Positions 37,259-46,667 of a stretch of 64,000 nt of DNA are shown here, piece after piece. Source of the DNA: Rivibacter subsaxonicus (GTDB taxonomy: Bacteria > Pseudomonadota > Gammaproteobacteria > Burkholderiales > Burkholderiaceae_C); NCBI RefSeq assembly GCF_004217215.1, contig NZ_SHKP01000004.1, positions 838,829 to 902,828 of the forward strand, read 5' to 3'. Positions within the stretch are counted from its first letter, which is position 1; each line of letters begins with the position of its first letter. The notes below the pieces were generated by a model that searched no databases, had not been told where the DNA came from, and worked only from the letters and a program-made list of their open reading frames with translations. The translations under genes and the position numbers were made by a program.

Positions 37259-37687
37259 ATGAAGAAGCTCATCCTCCCCTTCGTGGCGGCGCTTGCCGTC
37301 GCCGCCTGCTCATCGACCATGGGGGGCAAGTCCGCCATGCTGAGTCTGGACAAGCTCAAGGGCACGAGCTGGGTCGCCAGCGAGGTCGATCCCGGCCGAT
37401 CAGATGGGCGCAAGCCGACGGTGGTCTTTGGCGCCAAGGACGCGCCCGAGGTCACCGGCTTCGGTGGCTGCAACAACTTCTTCGGCGGCGCCAGGATGGA
37501 CGGCGACAAGCTCAAGATCGGCCCGCTCGCGCAATCGATGATGATGTGCGAGGACGGCGCGATGAAGGCCGAGCGCACGATGCACCAGAAGCTCGACGCC
37601 ACCCGTGGCGCCAGGATGGACGGCGACAAGCTGCTACTGGTCGATGAGGCCGGCGCGGTGCTGCTGAGGTTGTCGCCCGCGAAGTGA
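37259..37687 (+). CDS. META-domain (HslJ-like) lipoprotein
   Basis: 142 aa lipoprotein (MKKLILPFVAALAVAAC, Cys17). The META fold is seen in LKGTSWVASEV, FGGCNNFFGGARMDGDKLKI and SMMMCEDGAMKAERTMHQKL, as in HslJ, a heat-inducible protein linked to novobiocin resistance in E. coli. A 26-bp perfect direct repeat inside the gene (37487-37512 and 37607-37632) makes the segment GARMDGDKL occur twice. Confidence 0.85.
   Translation: MKKLILPFVAALAVAACSSTMGGKSAMLSLDKLKGTSWVASEVDPGRSDGRKPTVVFGAKDAPEVTGFGGCNNFFGGARMDGDKLKIGPLAQSMMMCEDGAMKAERTMHQKLDATRGARMDGDKLLLVDEAGAVLLRLSPAK
37487..37632 (+). repeat. 26-bp intragenic direct repeat
   Basis: Two identical 26-bp copies, 37487-37512 and 37607-37632, with starts 120 bp apart and in the same reading frame, inside the META-domain gene. 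Each encodes GARMDGDKL. The spacing matches the internal pseudo-symmetry of META domains, but perfect identity at DNA level suggests a recent gene-conversion or slippage event. Confidence 0.85.
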
Positions 37688-37715
37688 TTGCGGGCCGCGG
37701 CGCCGGTCGCCGCGT

Positions 37716-38174
37716 TCAGCCCTCGAACATCGCCGTGTAGCGGCGTTGCATCTCCTCGGGACTGACCTCCTCGATCGAGTGACCGATCAGCCAGACATGG
37801 CCGAAGGGGTCCTTGATGCGGCCGCCGCGCTCGCCGTAGAAGGCATCCGACACCTCGCCCAGCGCGGTGGCGCCGGCGGCGATGGCGCTGGCGATCATCT
37901 GGTCGGCGTTGTCCACGTGCAGGTGGATGCGAACCGGCGGCAGCGCGCCGCCGCCTGGCGGGTGGATGTCGAACTCGGGAAAGGCGTCGGAGAGCATCAG
38001 CACCACCGGTCCGAGCTGCAACTCTGCGTGGCCGATGCGGCCCGAGGGCTCGACCAGGCGGAAGCGCTCGGTCGCGCCGAAGGCGCGGCGGTAGAACTCG
38101 ATCGCCGCGGCGCTGTCGCTGACGCACAGGTAGGCGAAGACCTCGTGGATGGGGGAGGGGGCGGCCTCGGTCAT
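37716..38174 (-). CDS. VOC-family (glyoxalase/PhnB-like) protein
   Basis: 152 aa, two beta-alpha-beta-beta-beta modules. PhnB-like pattern: VFAYLCVSDSAAAIEFYRRA, FGATERFRLVEPSGRIGHAE, then GERGGRIKDPFGHVWLIGH. The end, IEEVSPEEMQRRYTAMFEG, is typical of the group of PhnB-like proteins often linked to AraC or sigma factors. Substrate unknown. It lies 80 nt downstream of an AraC-type regulator on the same strand. Confidence 0.9.
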   Translation of the reverse strand: MTEAAPSPIHEVFAYLCVSDSAAAIEFYRRAFGATERFRLVEPSGRIGHAELQLGPVVLMLSDAFPEFDIHPPGGGALPPVRIHLHVDNADQMIASAIAAGATALGEVSDAFYGERGGRIKDPFGHVWLIGHSIEEVSPEEMQRRYTAMFEG

Positions 38175-38254
38175 GTGGATCTCCCGGGGAGAACGGTGGC
38201 GATGGCGCTCAGCATGCTGCGTGCCGTGGCCGCCGTCTTGCAGATTTTTCTGGG

Positions 38255-39073
38255 TCAGCCGCCGATCGCCACATGCGTCGGCCGGTCGCCGGCCACCGGA
38301 CGGTAGGCCATGGGCGTGAGGCCGCCAAGGCGGCGGAACTCGTTGCTCAGGTGCGATTGATCGACGTAGCCGCCATCGAGTGCCAGCTCGGCGAGGCCGG
38401 CATCGTCGACGGCGGCCAGCCGCTGGACCAGGGTGTGAAAGCGCAGCACGCGGGCATAGCGCTTGGGCGTGAGCCCGACTGCATCGCGAAAGCGCGCGAC
38501 GAAGCGCTGCGGCGAGCAGCCGACGGCCAATTGCACCGGCCCGACCTCGGCGCGTGTCGGCATGCTCGCAAAGAGCGCGAGTGCCTGCGCCACGACCGGA
38601 TCGCCGGGACGGGCGCTTGCAAGTCGCCGATACAGCCAGGCTTCGAGCAGATCGAGTCGCGCCGCGGCGCCTGCGGTGTCCTGGAGTCGCTCGCGCAGCC
38701 TTGCGACCGCCGAACCCCACAGGGCATCGAGCGCGACCGTACGGCCGGCCAGTTCGCCCATCGGCACGCCGGCCAGGGCAGCGGCACCGCCGGCGCGAAA
38801 GCTGATGCCGACCACGCAGGCCGGCGCCGAGGTGTCGCGCAGCACCGGCGCATCGTGAACGCCCTGCCACAGCGCGTTGCCGATGCTGTTGCCGCAGCGA
38901 TCGTCGATATCGGCAAAGCGCCGCAGCGGCGCCTCGTGCAGCGCGATGACCACGCTGTCGCAGCCGCTGGGCAGGATGCGCTCGCGCGCATGGACCAGTG
39001 CACCGCGCTCGCTGGCCCAAAGGCAGGCGACGACCGCGTCGAGCGGTGCTGCGGGCCGGCGCTGCAGGTACAT
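38255..39073 (-). CDS. AraC-family transcriptional regulator
   Basis: 272 aa. The C-terminal HTH pair is clear: LAVGCSPQRFVARFRDAVGLTPKRY is the first helix-turn-helix region and ALDGGYVDQSHLSNEFRRLGGLTP the second. The N-terminal 150 residues match the DUF6597-type sensor (LPSGCDSVVIALHE, GISFRAGGAAALAGVP). It likely controls the VOC gene downstream. It starts 16 nt after kynA, so it may also be read from the kyn promoter, although it does not resemble KynR, an Lrp-type regulator. Confidence 0.9.
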   Translation of the reverse strand: MYLQRRPAAPLDAVVACLWASERGALVHARERILPSGCDSVVIALHEAPLRRFADIDDRCGNSIGNALWQGVHDAPVLRDTSAPACVVGISFRAGGAAALAGVPMGELAGRTVALDALWGSAVARLRERLQDTAGAAARLDLLEAWLYRRLASARPGDPVVAQALALFASMPTRAEVGPVQLAVGCSPQRFVARFRDAVGLTPKRYARVLRFHTLVQRLAAVDDAGLAELALDGGYVDQSHLSNEFRRLGGLTPMAYRPVAGDRPTHVAIGG

Positions 39074-39089
39074 GGCGGCGATCGTCGCG

Positions 39090-39938
39090 CTACAGGCTGG
39101 TGCGCAGCGTCCAGATCTCGGGGAACAGCACCACGTCGAGCATCTTGCGCAGGTAGCTGACGCCGCCGGTGCCGCCGGTGCCGCGCTTGAAGCCGATCAC
39201 GCGCTCGACGGTGGTCACGTGGCGAAAGCGCCAGAGGCGGAAGGCGTCCTCGAGGTCGGTCAGTTCCTCGCCGAGCTGGTAGAGCTCCCAGTGCGCCTGC
39301 GGGTTGCGGTAGACCTGCAGCCAGGCCGCCTCGACACCGGCATCGGCCACGTAGACCTGCGACCAGTCGCGCTCCAGGTGGCTGGCCGGCACCGCGATGC
39401 CGCGCCGCGCCAGCAGCCGCAGCGCCTCGTCGTAGAGCGAGGGCGCGTGGAACGCGGCCTCGACCTCGGCCAGGCGCGCCGGCGCATGCGCATGCGGCTT
39501 GAGCATCGCCGCGTTCTTGTTGCCGAGGCTGAACTCGATGCAGCGGTACTGCCAGCTCTGGAAGCCGCTGCTCGGGCCGAGGTAGGGCCGCAGCGCGCTG
39601 TACTCGGGCGGCGTCATCGTCGCCAGCACGTCCCAGGCGTGGACCAGCTGCTCCATGATCTTGCTGACCCGCGCCAGCATCTTGAAGGCTTCGGGCAGAT
39701 GATCGGCGGCGACCGCCGCGGTGGCCGCGCGCAGCTCGTGCAGCATCAGCTTCATCCACAGCTCGCTGGTCTGGTGCTGGATGATGAACAGCATCTCGTC
39801 GTGAGCCGGCGACAGCGGCTTCTGCGCGCCGAGCACCTGCTCCAGGCACAGGTAGTCGCCGTAGCTCATCGACTTGGAAAAGTCGAGCTGGGCGCGCTCC
39901 TCGCGCACGATGTCTTCGGGCTTGCTGGGGGTGTTCAT
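39090..39938 (-). CDS. kynA: Tryptophan 2,3-dioxygenase
   Basis: 282 aa, typical bacterial size. Conserved motifs include [58 protein letters not shown], and the heme-ligand region [21 protein letters not shown] heme enzyme, it opens the indole ring of tryptophan to give N-formylkynurenine. Last of the kynBUA genes, 8 nt after kynU. Confidence 0.97.
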   Translation of the reverse strand: MNTPSKPEDIVREERAQLDFSKSMSYGDYLCLEQVLGAQKPLSPAHDEMLFIIQHQTSELWMKLMLHELRAATAAVAADHLPEAFKMLARVSKIMEQLVHAWDVLATMTPPEYSALRPYLGPSSGFQSWQYRCIEFSLGNKNAAMLKPHAHAPARLAEVEAAFHAPSLYDEALRLLARRGIAVPASHLERDWSQVYVADAGVEAAWLQVYRNPQAHWELYQLGEELTDLEDAFRLWRFRHVTTVERVIGFKRGTGGTGGVSYLRKMLDVVLFPEIWTLRTSL

Positions 39939-39946
39939 GGTCGTGC

Positions 39947-41236
39947 TCAGGTCACTGCATTGCGCCGGTTGAACTCGGCGCGTTTCCACTCGCCGCTTTC
40001 GAGCACGGCGCGCAGATGCTCGACCGCATCCCAGGCCTCGACGAAGCGGGTGTAGAGCGGCGTGAAGCCGAAGCGCAGGATGTCGGGCACCTGCGCGTCG
40101 CCGGCGCGGAAGTCGCCGACCACGCCGCGCGCAATCAGCGCCTGCACGATGGCGTAGGCACCTTCGTCCCGGGCCAGGCAGACCTGGCTGCCGCGACGCG
40201 CCGGCTCGCGCGGCGAAACGAGCGTCAAGCCATGGCCGGTGCAGCGCTCTTCGACGAGGTTTGCGAACAGATCGGTCAAGGCCAGCGACTTGGCTCTCAG
40301 TGCCGCGAGGCCGCCGAGCGGCTCGGCCGCCAGCACGGTGTCGACGCCGCATTCGAGTGCGGCCATGCCGAGGATCGCCGGCGTGCCGCACAGATAACGC
40401 CCGATGCCCGGCGCCGGCCGATAGTCACTTGTGAACTCGAAGGGCGCCGCATGACCCATCCAGCCCGACAGCGGCTGCCAGAAGCGATCGGCATGGCGCG
40501 GGTGGGCCCAGACAAAGGCCGGCGCGCCGGGACCGCCGTTGAGGTACTTGTAGCCGCAGCCGATCGCGAAGTCGGCGTCGCAGTCCTTCAGCGCCACCGG
40601 CAACGCGCCGGCGCTGTGCGCCAGGTCCCAGACGGTGAGGGCGCCCACGCCATGCGCGGCCGCGGTCAGCGCCGCCATGTCGAGCAGCACGCCGGTGCGG
40701 TAGTTCACCTGCGTGAGCATCAGCACCGCGACCTCGGCCCCGGACTCGCCACCGAGCGCCGCGGGCAGCGCCTCGGGCGCGTCGACCAGTTTCAGCTCGA
40801 GGCCGAACTCGCGCGCCACGCTCTGCGCGATGTAGAGGTCGGTCGGGAAGTTGCTGCGCTCGGAGACGATCAGCCTGCGGCCCGGCCGGTCGGCGCGCTG
40901 CATCGCGCAGGCCGCGTGCAGCACCTTGTAGAGGTTGACCGAGGTCGAGTCGGCCGCCACCAGCTCGCCGGGGCCGACGCCGACCAGGCGCGCGATCTTG
41001 TCGCCGATGCGCCCGGGTTGCTCGATCCAGCCGGCGCTGTTCCAGCTCTCGATCAACTCGGTGCCCCATTCGTGCTCGACCACCTCGCGCAGCCGCTGCG
41101 AGGTGGCGGCCGGCAGCACGCCGAGCGAGTTGCCGTCGAGGTAGATGCGGCCTGGCGGCAGGCTGAAAGCCGCGCGCAGCGGCGCGAGCGGATCCTTGGC
41201 GTCGAGGGCAAGGGCCTGGTCTCTGGACATCGTCAT
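39947..41236 (-). CDS. kynU: Kynureninase
   Basis: 429 aa PLP enzyme of aminotransferase class [18 protein letters not shown] at the N-terminus, [20 protein letters not shown] in the cofactor region, and the Schiff-base lysine in [19 protein letters not shown]. It cleaves kynurenine to anthranilate and alanine. Its start overlaps the kynB stop by 4 nt, so translation is coupled. Confidence 0.97.
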   Translation of the reverse strand: MTMSRDQALALDAKDPLAPLRAAFSLPPGRIYLDGNSLGVLPAATSQRLREVVEHEWGTELIESWNSAGWIEQPGRIGDKIARLVGVGPGELVAADSTSVNLYKVLHAACAMQRADRPGRRLIVSERSNFPTDLYIAQSVAREFGLELKLVDAPEALPAALGGESGAEVAVLMLTQVNYRTGVLLDMAALTAAAHGVGALTVWDLAHSAGALPVALKDCDADFAIGCGYKYLNGGPGAPAFVWAHPRHADRFWQPLSGWMGHAAPFEFTSDYRPAPGIGRYLCGTPAILGMAALECGVDTVLAAEPLGGLAALRAKSLALTDLFANLVEERCTGHGLTLVSPREPARRGSQVCLARDEGAYAIVQALIARGVVGDFRAGDAQVPDILRFGFTPLYTRFVEAWDAVEHLRAVLESGEWKRAEFNRRNAVT

Positions 41237-41859
41237 GGCAGTTCTCGCAGGATGGCGCGCACCGGTGAGGCATCGGCCGTCGTGAGTTTGAGGGGCAGCG
41301 CGATCAGCTCGTAGTCGCCCTCGGCCACCTCGTCGAGCACCAGGTTCTCGAGCACGCGCAGGCCGCGCCGGCGGATCACCTGGTGACTGAGCAGCAGCTT
41401 GCTGTCAGCCGGGTCGATGCTCGCGGTGTCGATGCCGACCAACTGCACGCCGAGGTCGGCGAGCTGCTCGATCGTCTCGGGGGCGTAGGCGGCGAGGGCC
41501 TCGTCGAAGCGGTCGAGCGGTGCTCGTGCATAGGTGCGCACCAGCACCCGCGGCGGCAGGTCGGTCAGTGCATGCGCGATGTGTTCGGGCCGCACCAGGG
41601 GGCCGACGCCGATGGCATGGATCACGCGGCAGCGGCCGAGGAAGGGCTCGAGCGCGACCGCGCCGATGGTCGCGCCGTCGGCGTCGTAGTGCAGCGGCGC
41701 GTCGGCATGCGCGCCCACGTGCGGGCTAAGCGTGATCGCGCTGACGTTGACCGGGCAGCCGGGGCCGATGGTCGCCGCCCATTGCTGCGAGTAGGGCGTG
41801 TCGCCCGGAAAGACCGGCGCGCTGGCGCTGACCGGTGGCGAGATGTCCCAGAGCTTCAT
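41233..41859 (-). CDS. kynB: Kynurenine formamidase (arylformamidase)
   Basis: 208 aa, cyclase-family fold. Metal-binding block [19 protein letters not shown] matches the HxGTHxDxPxH pattern of KynB with an alanine in place of threonine. [21 protein letters not shown] and [17 protein letters not shown] are also typical. It hydrolyses N-formylkynurenine to kynurenine and formate. First gene of kynBUA. ATG at 41859 begins the conserved MKLWDISPP. Confidence 0.96.
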   Translation of the reverse strand: MKLWDISPPVSASAPVFPGDTPYSQQWAATIGPGCPVNVSAITLSPHVGAHADAPLHYDADGATIGAVALEPFLGRCRVIHAIGVGPLVRPEHIAHALTDLPPRVLVRTYARAPLDRFDEALAAYAPETIEQLADLGVQLVGIDTASIDPADSKLLLSHQVIRRRGLRVLENLVLDEVAEGDYELIALPLKLTTADASPVRAILRELP

Positions 41860-42090
41860 GGCGTGGGCGGGTGCGCTTTGCAGGGTGGGGCGCCGGTTGT
41901 AGCACCGCTGGCGCCGGCGTGGTGTCGGTCCGATCAAACAGTCGTGGGGAGGGGCCGGGGCCGCCTCTCAGGGCAAGCCCGATGCAGTGCCCGGCAACGA
42001 CCGCGTATGGTCAATCTCCACCACGAGGCGAGCCGCCGCGATGCCTGCATCGCGCAGAGTGCGCCCACCAACCGCCGAGGAGCCTCGCTC

Positions 42091-44556
42091 ATGTCTTCAT
42101 CGATGGCATCACTGCGCCGCGGCGCGCTCGCGCTGGCGCTTGCCGGCGCGGGCCTGTTGCTCGCGGCCTGCTCGAACTCCGACTCCGATCCCGCCCCGCC
42201 GCCCGCGAGCTACTCGGCCACGATCCGCTACACCTCCTTCGGCGTGCCGCATGTCAAGGCCGACAACTTCAAGGGCGCCGGCTATGGCTATGGCTACGCC
42301 TTCGCCCGCGACAACATCTGCACCTTCGCCGAAGAGATCGTCACCTTGCACGGCGAGCGCTCCAAGGTCTTCGGCGAGGCCGGCGGCTACCTCGGGCAGC
42401 TCGGCGACCAGTGGGACAACATCTCCTCCGACTTCTTCTACAAGCTGCTGTTCACGCCGGCGCTGGCCGCGCGCGTGAAGGCGGCCTCGGGCCAGGATTC
42501 GCAGGACATCACCGCCGGCTTCGTCGCCGGCTACAACCGCTACCTGCGCGAGGTCGGCGCCGCCGGCCTGCCGGCCGAATGCAAGGGCGCGGACTGGGTC
42601 GTGCCGATGACCGAGGACGACGCCTACCTGCGCTACATGCAGGCGGCGATGGCCGGCAGCTCGATGGCCTTCATCCGGTCCATTGGCAGCGCACAACCGC
42701 CGGGGGTGGTCGTCGCTACGCGCACGCCGAAGGCCCGCGCTACGCAACTTGCCCAGAACGCAAAGGCGGCGAAGCCGCTGACGCTGGCCGCGCTGCAGAA
42801 CTCGAGCATCGCGACCTCGCTGAAGGTCATCCAGGAGCATGTGATCGGCTCCAACGGTGTGGCGCTCGGCAAGGACGCCACCGAGAGCGGGGCCGGCATC
42901 GTGCTCGGCAACCCGCACTTTCCGTGGTGGGGCACGCTGCGGCTGAACCAGGTCCACATGACGGTGGCCTCGGCCGGCTACGACGTCTATGGCGCCACGC
43001 TGCTCGGCGTGCCGCTGCCGCTGATCGGCTTCAACAGCACGCTGGCCTGGACCCACACTTTCTCGACCGACAACCGCTTCACGCTGCGCGTGCTCACGCT
43101 CGATCCGACCGACGCCACGCGCTACGTCAAGGACGGTGTCTCCAAGCCACTGACCGCGGTGCCGCTGACCATCAGCGCCAAGCGCAGCGACGGTTCGCTG
43201 CACGACATCACGCGCACGCTCTACCTCAGCGAGTTCGGCCCGATGCTGGCCGATGCCGACTTTGCGTGGAGCGCCGGTTCGGCCTTCGCAATCCAGGACG
43301 CCAACTACGTCAACTACAAGCTGATCGACCAGGTCATCCTCAACGGCAAGGCCACCGACGTCGACTCGCTGCGCACCGCCGCCGCCACCTATGTGGCGAT
43401 GCCCTGGGTCAACACGATGGCGGCCGACAAGGCCGGCAAGACGCTCTACGGCAACTTCTCGGTGGCCGCCAACGTGGCCGACGCGCAGATCGCCGGCTGC
43501 GTGCCGGGCGCGCCCTATCCCTTCCAGGACCTGATGAACAGCATCGGCCTGGTCGTGATGACCGGCAGCACCTCGCTGTGCGACTGGGCCGGCGGCGTCG
43601 GCGCCGCGCAGCGGCCGTGGGTCACGCGATCCGACTACATCCTCAACGCCAACGACAGCCACTGGTGGCCGCAGGCCACGACCTTCCTCTCCGGCTATCC
43701 CAAGATCATCGCCACCGGCCCCGATGCCGAGGCCATGGTGCAGGGCGAGCGCACCCGCAACGGCCACGCGATGGTGCGCGACCGGCTGGCCGGTGCCGAC
43801 GGCCTGGCCGGCAACAAGTTCAACGTCGCCAACCTGCAGCAGCTCTACCTGCAGGGCCGCTTCTTCCGCGCCGAAAAATGGGTGCCCGAGTTCGTCGCGG
43901 CCTGCCTGGCCTCGGCCACCGCCTCGGCCGCGGCCAAGGACGCCTGCAGCGTGCTGCAGGGCTGGAACCTGCGCCACGGCATGCTGAGTTCGGGCGCCAT
44001 CCTGTTCCGCGAGTTCTACGAACGGCTCGGCGAGCTGCGCGATCCCAAGTGGTGGGCCGTGCCCTACAGCGTGTCCGATCCGCTCGAGACGCCACGCGGC
44101 GCCGCCAGCACCGCCGCCGCGCTGGTCGAGCTCGAGGCGCTGGTGCTGACGCGCCAGTTCGACACCGCGCTCAAGCGCCGCGCACGGCCGATCGACAGCC
44201 AGCTCGTGATCCGCGGCGGCGTGCCGCAGCCGATTCCCGGTGGTCGCTACACCTTCAACAACTGGCGCGGCCAGAAGACCGAGTTCCCGCCGCTGTCCGG
44301 CAACTTCGCCTACCTGGCCGACCCGCTCAACAACCAGGGCGCCTACGGCAACAGCTACATGCAGTTCGTCACCTGGGACGCCAGCGGCCCGGTGGCCGAG
44401 GGCATGCTGACCTACGGCCAGTCCTCGCACGCCTCGAGCGAGCACTTCAACGACCTGACCCGCCTCTACTCGGCCGGGCAGTGGGCCAAGCTGCCCTACA
44501 CCGACGCACAGATCACCGCCGACCCGAACTATCGGGTGGTGACGATCTCGGAGTAG
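42091..44556 (+). CDS. Penicillin/AHL acylase-family lipoprotein (Ntn hydrolase)
   Basis: 821 aa, the usual precursor length. A lipobox (LLLAAC, Cys27) would anchor it to a membrane. The alpha-chain region runs to about residue 253. The autoprocessing site is HVIGSNGVALG, so Ser254 becomes the N-terminal nucleophile of the beta chain, followed by GNPHFPWWGTLRLNQVHM. A conserved asparagine for the oxyanion hole is in LNANDSHWW. The family includes penicillin G acylase, AHL-acylases such as PvdQ/QuiP and aculeacin acylase; the present form is closest in motifs to the AHL/cyclic-lipopeptide group. Substrate unproven. Confidence 0.9.
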   Translation: MSSSMASLRRGALALALAGAGLLLAACSNSDSDPAPPPASYSATIRYTSFGVPHVKADNFKGAGYGYGYAFARDNICTFAEEIVTLHGERSKVFGEAGGYLGQLGDQWDNISSDFFYKLLFTPALAARVKAASGQDSQDITAGFVAGYNRYLREVGAAGLPAECKGADWVVPMTEDDAYLRYMQAAMAGSSMAFIRSIGSAQPPGVVVATRTPKARATQLAQNAKAAKPLTLAALQNSSIATSLKVIQEHVIGSNGVALGKDATESGAGIVLGNPHFPWWGTLRLNQVHMTVASAGYDVYGATLLGVPLPLIGFNSTLAWTHTFSTDNRFTLRVLTLDPTDATRYVKDGVSKPLTAVPLTISAKRSDGSLHDITRTLYLSEFGPMLADADFAWSAGSAFAIQDANYVNYKLIDQVILNGKATDVDSLRTAAATYVAMPWVNTMAADKAGKTLYGNFSVAANVADAQIAGCVPGAPYPFQDLMNSIGLVVMTGSTSLCDWAGGVGAAQRPWVTRSDYILNANDSHWWPQATTFLSGYPKIIATGPDAEAMVQGERTRNGHAMVRDRLAGADGLAGNKFNVANLQQLYLQGRFFRAEKWVPEFVAACLASATASAAAKDACSVLQGWNLRHGMLSSGAILFREFYERLGELRDPKWWAVPYSVSDPLETPRGAASTAAALVELEALVLTRQFDTALKRRARPIDSQLVIRGGVPQPIPGGRYTFNNWRGQKTEFPPLSGNFAYLADPLNNQGAYGNSYMQFVTWDASGPVAEGMLTYGQSSHASSEHFNDLTRLYSAGQWAKLPYTDAQITADPNYRVVTISE

Positions 44557-44606
44557 GCGGGCGGCACGCGACGAGCGCAGGCGGCACGCCAACCGCTTGC
44601 GCGCAT

Positions 44607-46076
44607 CTACAGCGAGCGCAGGAAGTTCAGCAGGTCCTGCTGCTCGCGGTCCGCCAGGGCGCCGAACTTCGAGACCACGCCATTGGCCTCGGAACCGTCG
44701 CTGCGGTGCGCCAGCACGGCCTGCTTCAGGTCGCTGGTGCGCCCATCGTGCAGGAAGAACAGGCGCTGGCCCAGGCCCCACAGCGGCGCGGTGCGGAACT
44801 CGCGCGCGCCGGCCTCGCCCTGCAAGATGCCATCGGCCAGGCCCGCGCCCATGTCGTGCAGCAGCAGGTCGGAATAGAGATTCACGTTCTTGTAGCGCAG
44901 CGCGGCCACCGACGCGTTGCCGGTGCGCAGGCTCGGCACATGGCACAGCGCGCAGCCCACGTTGGCGAACAAGGTCTTGCCGTTGGCGATCGAAGCGCTG
45001 CCGCCGGGCTGGTCGGTCGACGGGGTCGGCGGCGCCAGCAGGCGCATGAAGGCCGTGAACTTCTCGATCGAGCTGATGGCTTCGAGCGGCGTCGCCGCCT
45101 CCAGGTGGGTCACGCTGTTGGGCGAGTGGGTGTACTGGCAGGCCTCGGTCTCGTCGCGTTCGGTCGGGAACAGATCGTTGGTGATGCCCATCTCGACGTT
45201 GTAGGCCTCGCCCGAGAACACCAGCAGCGACTTGTTCTGCGCCTTCCAGCCGAAGCGGCCCAGCGTGCCGTCGTTGCCGTTCTTGTTCGGTTGCGCCGAG
45301 ATGGCCTGCGCCGCCGGCATGATGTTGCCGCGGCCGCGGATGCCGAGGCTGCGCTTGGTGCTGGTGTTGCGGCCGAGGTTGGCCAGGATCTCGCCGTCGG
45401 GAATCAGCTCGATCAGCCCGGCGCCGAACAGCGGCGTCGGAATGCGGAAGATCACGTTGCCCGCGGCCATCGCGCCGGCAAAGTCGGGCTGCCTGACGCG
45501 GCAGTCACGCGCGTCGGTGCGCCCGGCCAGGGTGAACAGCGCATGCACGCCGCCATCGCGCTGGCCGTCGCTGCCCTTCACGAAGCGTGCTTCGCGCACC
45601 GGGCCCTTGAGCGTGATGAACGGCGGGACCACGTTGGTGGCGCTCAGCTTGCCGGCAAAGGCCACCTGTGGATTCACCGCAGGGCTGGTGCCGCCCATCG
45701 CGGGCTGCGAATGGCAGCCGCCGCAACTGTCGAGGTTCATCGTCGGGCCCAGTCCGTCCGAAGCCGACTCTTCCTCGATGAAGTCTTCCCTGCCGACCTG
45801 GAAGAGGGCCAACTCGAGCACGCTGAGCCCGGGCAGCGGCCCTCCTGCGCCGACCAGCGCGCCGCGCGGTCCCGGGTCGCGGGCACCGGAGCCGATCGCC
45901 GAGGTCGACACGAACTGCGATCTGTCGGCCTGCACCGCGGCGATCTGCGCACGTTGCTCCGATGCAGCCGCGGGCGCGGCCGCCGCGACATTGCTCGTTT
46001 CATCTTCCGTGGGGTTGCAGGCCGCCTGCAACAGGGCCAGCGACGACCAGCAAAGCCAACGTGCGTGCGTGTTCAT
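44607..46076 (-). CDS. Di-heme c-type oxidoreductase-like lipoprotein (DUF1111)
   Basis: 489 aa. Lipobox LLQAAC (Cys20). Two CxxCH heme-binding sites: SCGGCHSQ near the N-terminus and CALCHVPS in the C-terminal third. Other DUF1111 features are FGAGLIELIPDGEILA, GRFGWKAQNKSL and DMGAGLADGI. These proteins are thought to be di-heme redox enzymes or electron carriers in the periplasm, related to MauG/peroxidases, without firm reaction. It converges on the acylase gene with 50 nt between. Confidence 0.9.
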   Translation of the reverse strand: MNTHARWLCWSSLALLQAACNPTEDETSNVAAAAPAAASEQRAQIAAVQADRSQFVSTSAIGSGARDPGPRGALVGAGGPLPGLSVLELALFQVGREDFIEEESASDGLGPTMNLDSCGGCHSQPAMGGTSPAVNPQVAFAGKLSATNVVPPFITLKGPVREARFVKGSDGQRDGGVHALFTLAGRTDARDCRVRQPDFAGAMAAGNVIFRIPTPLFGAGLIELIPDGEILANLGRNTSTKRSLGIRGRGNIMPAAQAISAQPNKNGNDGTLGRFGWKAQNKSLLVFSGEAYNVEMGITNDLFPTERDETEACQYTHSPNSVTHLEAATPLEAISSIEKFTAFMRLLAPPTPSTDQPGGSASIANGKTLFANVGCALCHVPSLRTGNASVAALRYKNVNLYSDLLLHDMGAGLADGILQGEAGAREFRTAPLWGLGQRLFFLHDGRTSDLKQAVLAHRSDGSEANGVVSKFGALADREQQDLLNFLRSL

Positions 46077-46667
46077 GAGAGGGCCTCTTCTGCGGCGTGC
46101 GAGTGGGCAGTCGCGACAGAGAGCGGCCCTTATCGTGCGTGACGGGCCTCGAACGGTGCCGGGCTGTGTGACTGCGCGTAAAGCTAGTTGCGGCCGGCGG
46201 CGCGGGCGGGTGTAACGGTTTCGGTTGTAAGCACCGGTGCTGCCTCGATGCGCACTGCGCATGCAGGAGCGCGGGAACACTCGACGATCACGCCACATTT
46301 GCTGTCAAGAGACGCGCCGAAGACGCAGGGCTTACGCGTCGACACGCAATCGGCCCTGCAGAGCGCAAATGAGCTGACGCGAGGGTGTGCGGCAGGGGTC
46401 GCTTGATCGAGCCCAGGCGTGCCCTGGCTCGCCGGGTATCGGCAGCCTTCGACCCGTAGCTGACGTCCGCGGATGATGAATGCGGACGTTCACAGTTGGG
46501 CATTCGGACTCAACTGCATGACAGCCTCCCGTCGCTACGGTCATCGCAAGAGCGCGGCGCGTTTGCCCGTCGCTCAAGGCGCCTCAGATATCGGAAGCCC
46601 TGCGAGCGGGAAAGCGAGAAGCAGGCGCACTTCCGAGGAGTGGTGGAGATCGTGAAACGCGTCTTGG
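46077..46667. other. 590-bp stretch without a gene
   Basis: Only short, weakly supported open frames. GC content looks lower than in the flanks. It contains an imperfect hairpin, ACGTCCGC (46463-46470) with GCGGACGT (46482-46489). The neighbouring text on the minus strand (GAACGTCCGC) resembles widespread degenerate intergenic sequence of proteobacteria. It separates the di-heme gene from the tartrate module and may mark an insertion boundary. Confidence 0.5.

Noticed and set aside
42109-44946. 945-codon minus-strand open frame opposite the acylase
   Set aside because: Antisense shadow; no motif, low-complexity composition.
41835-46142. 1435-codon plus-strand open frame over the acylase and di-heme genes
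   Set aside because: Arg/Gly/His/Pro-rich shadow in another frame; real genes in the region have catalytic and heme motifs.
46332-46577. 81-codon minus-strand frame containing ECPTVNVRIHHPRT
   Set aside because: Looks like recurrent intergenic sequence rather than a protein; no ribosome-binding site.
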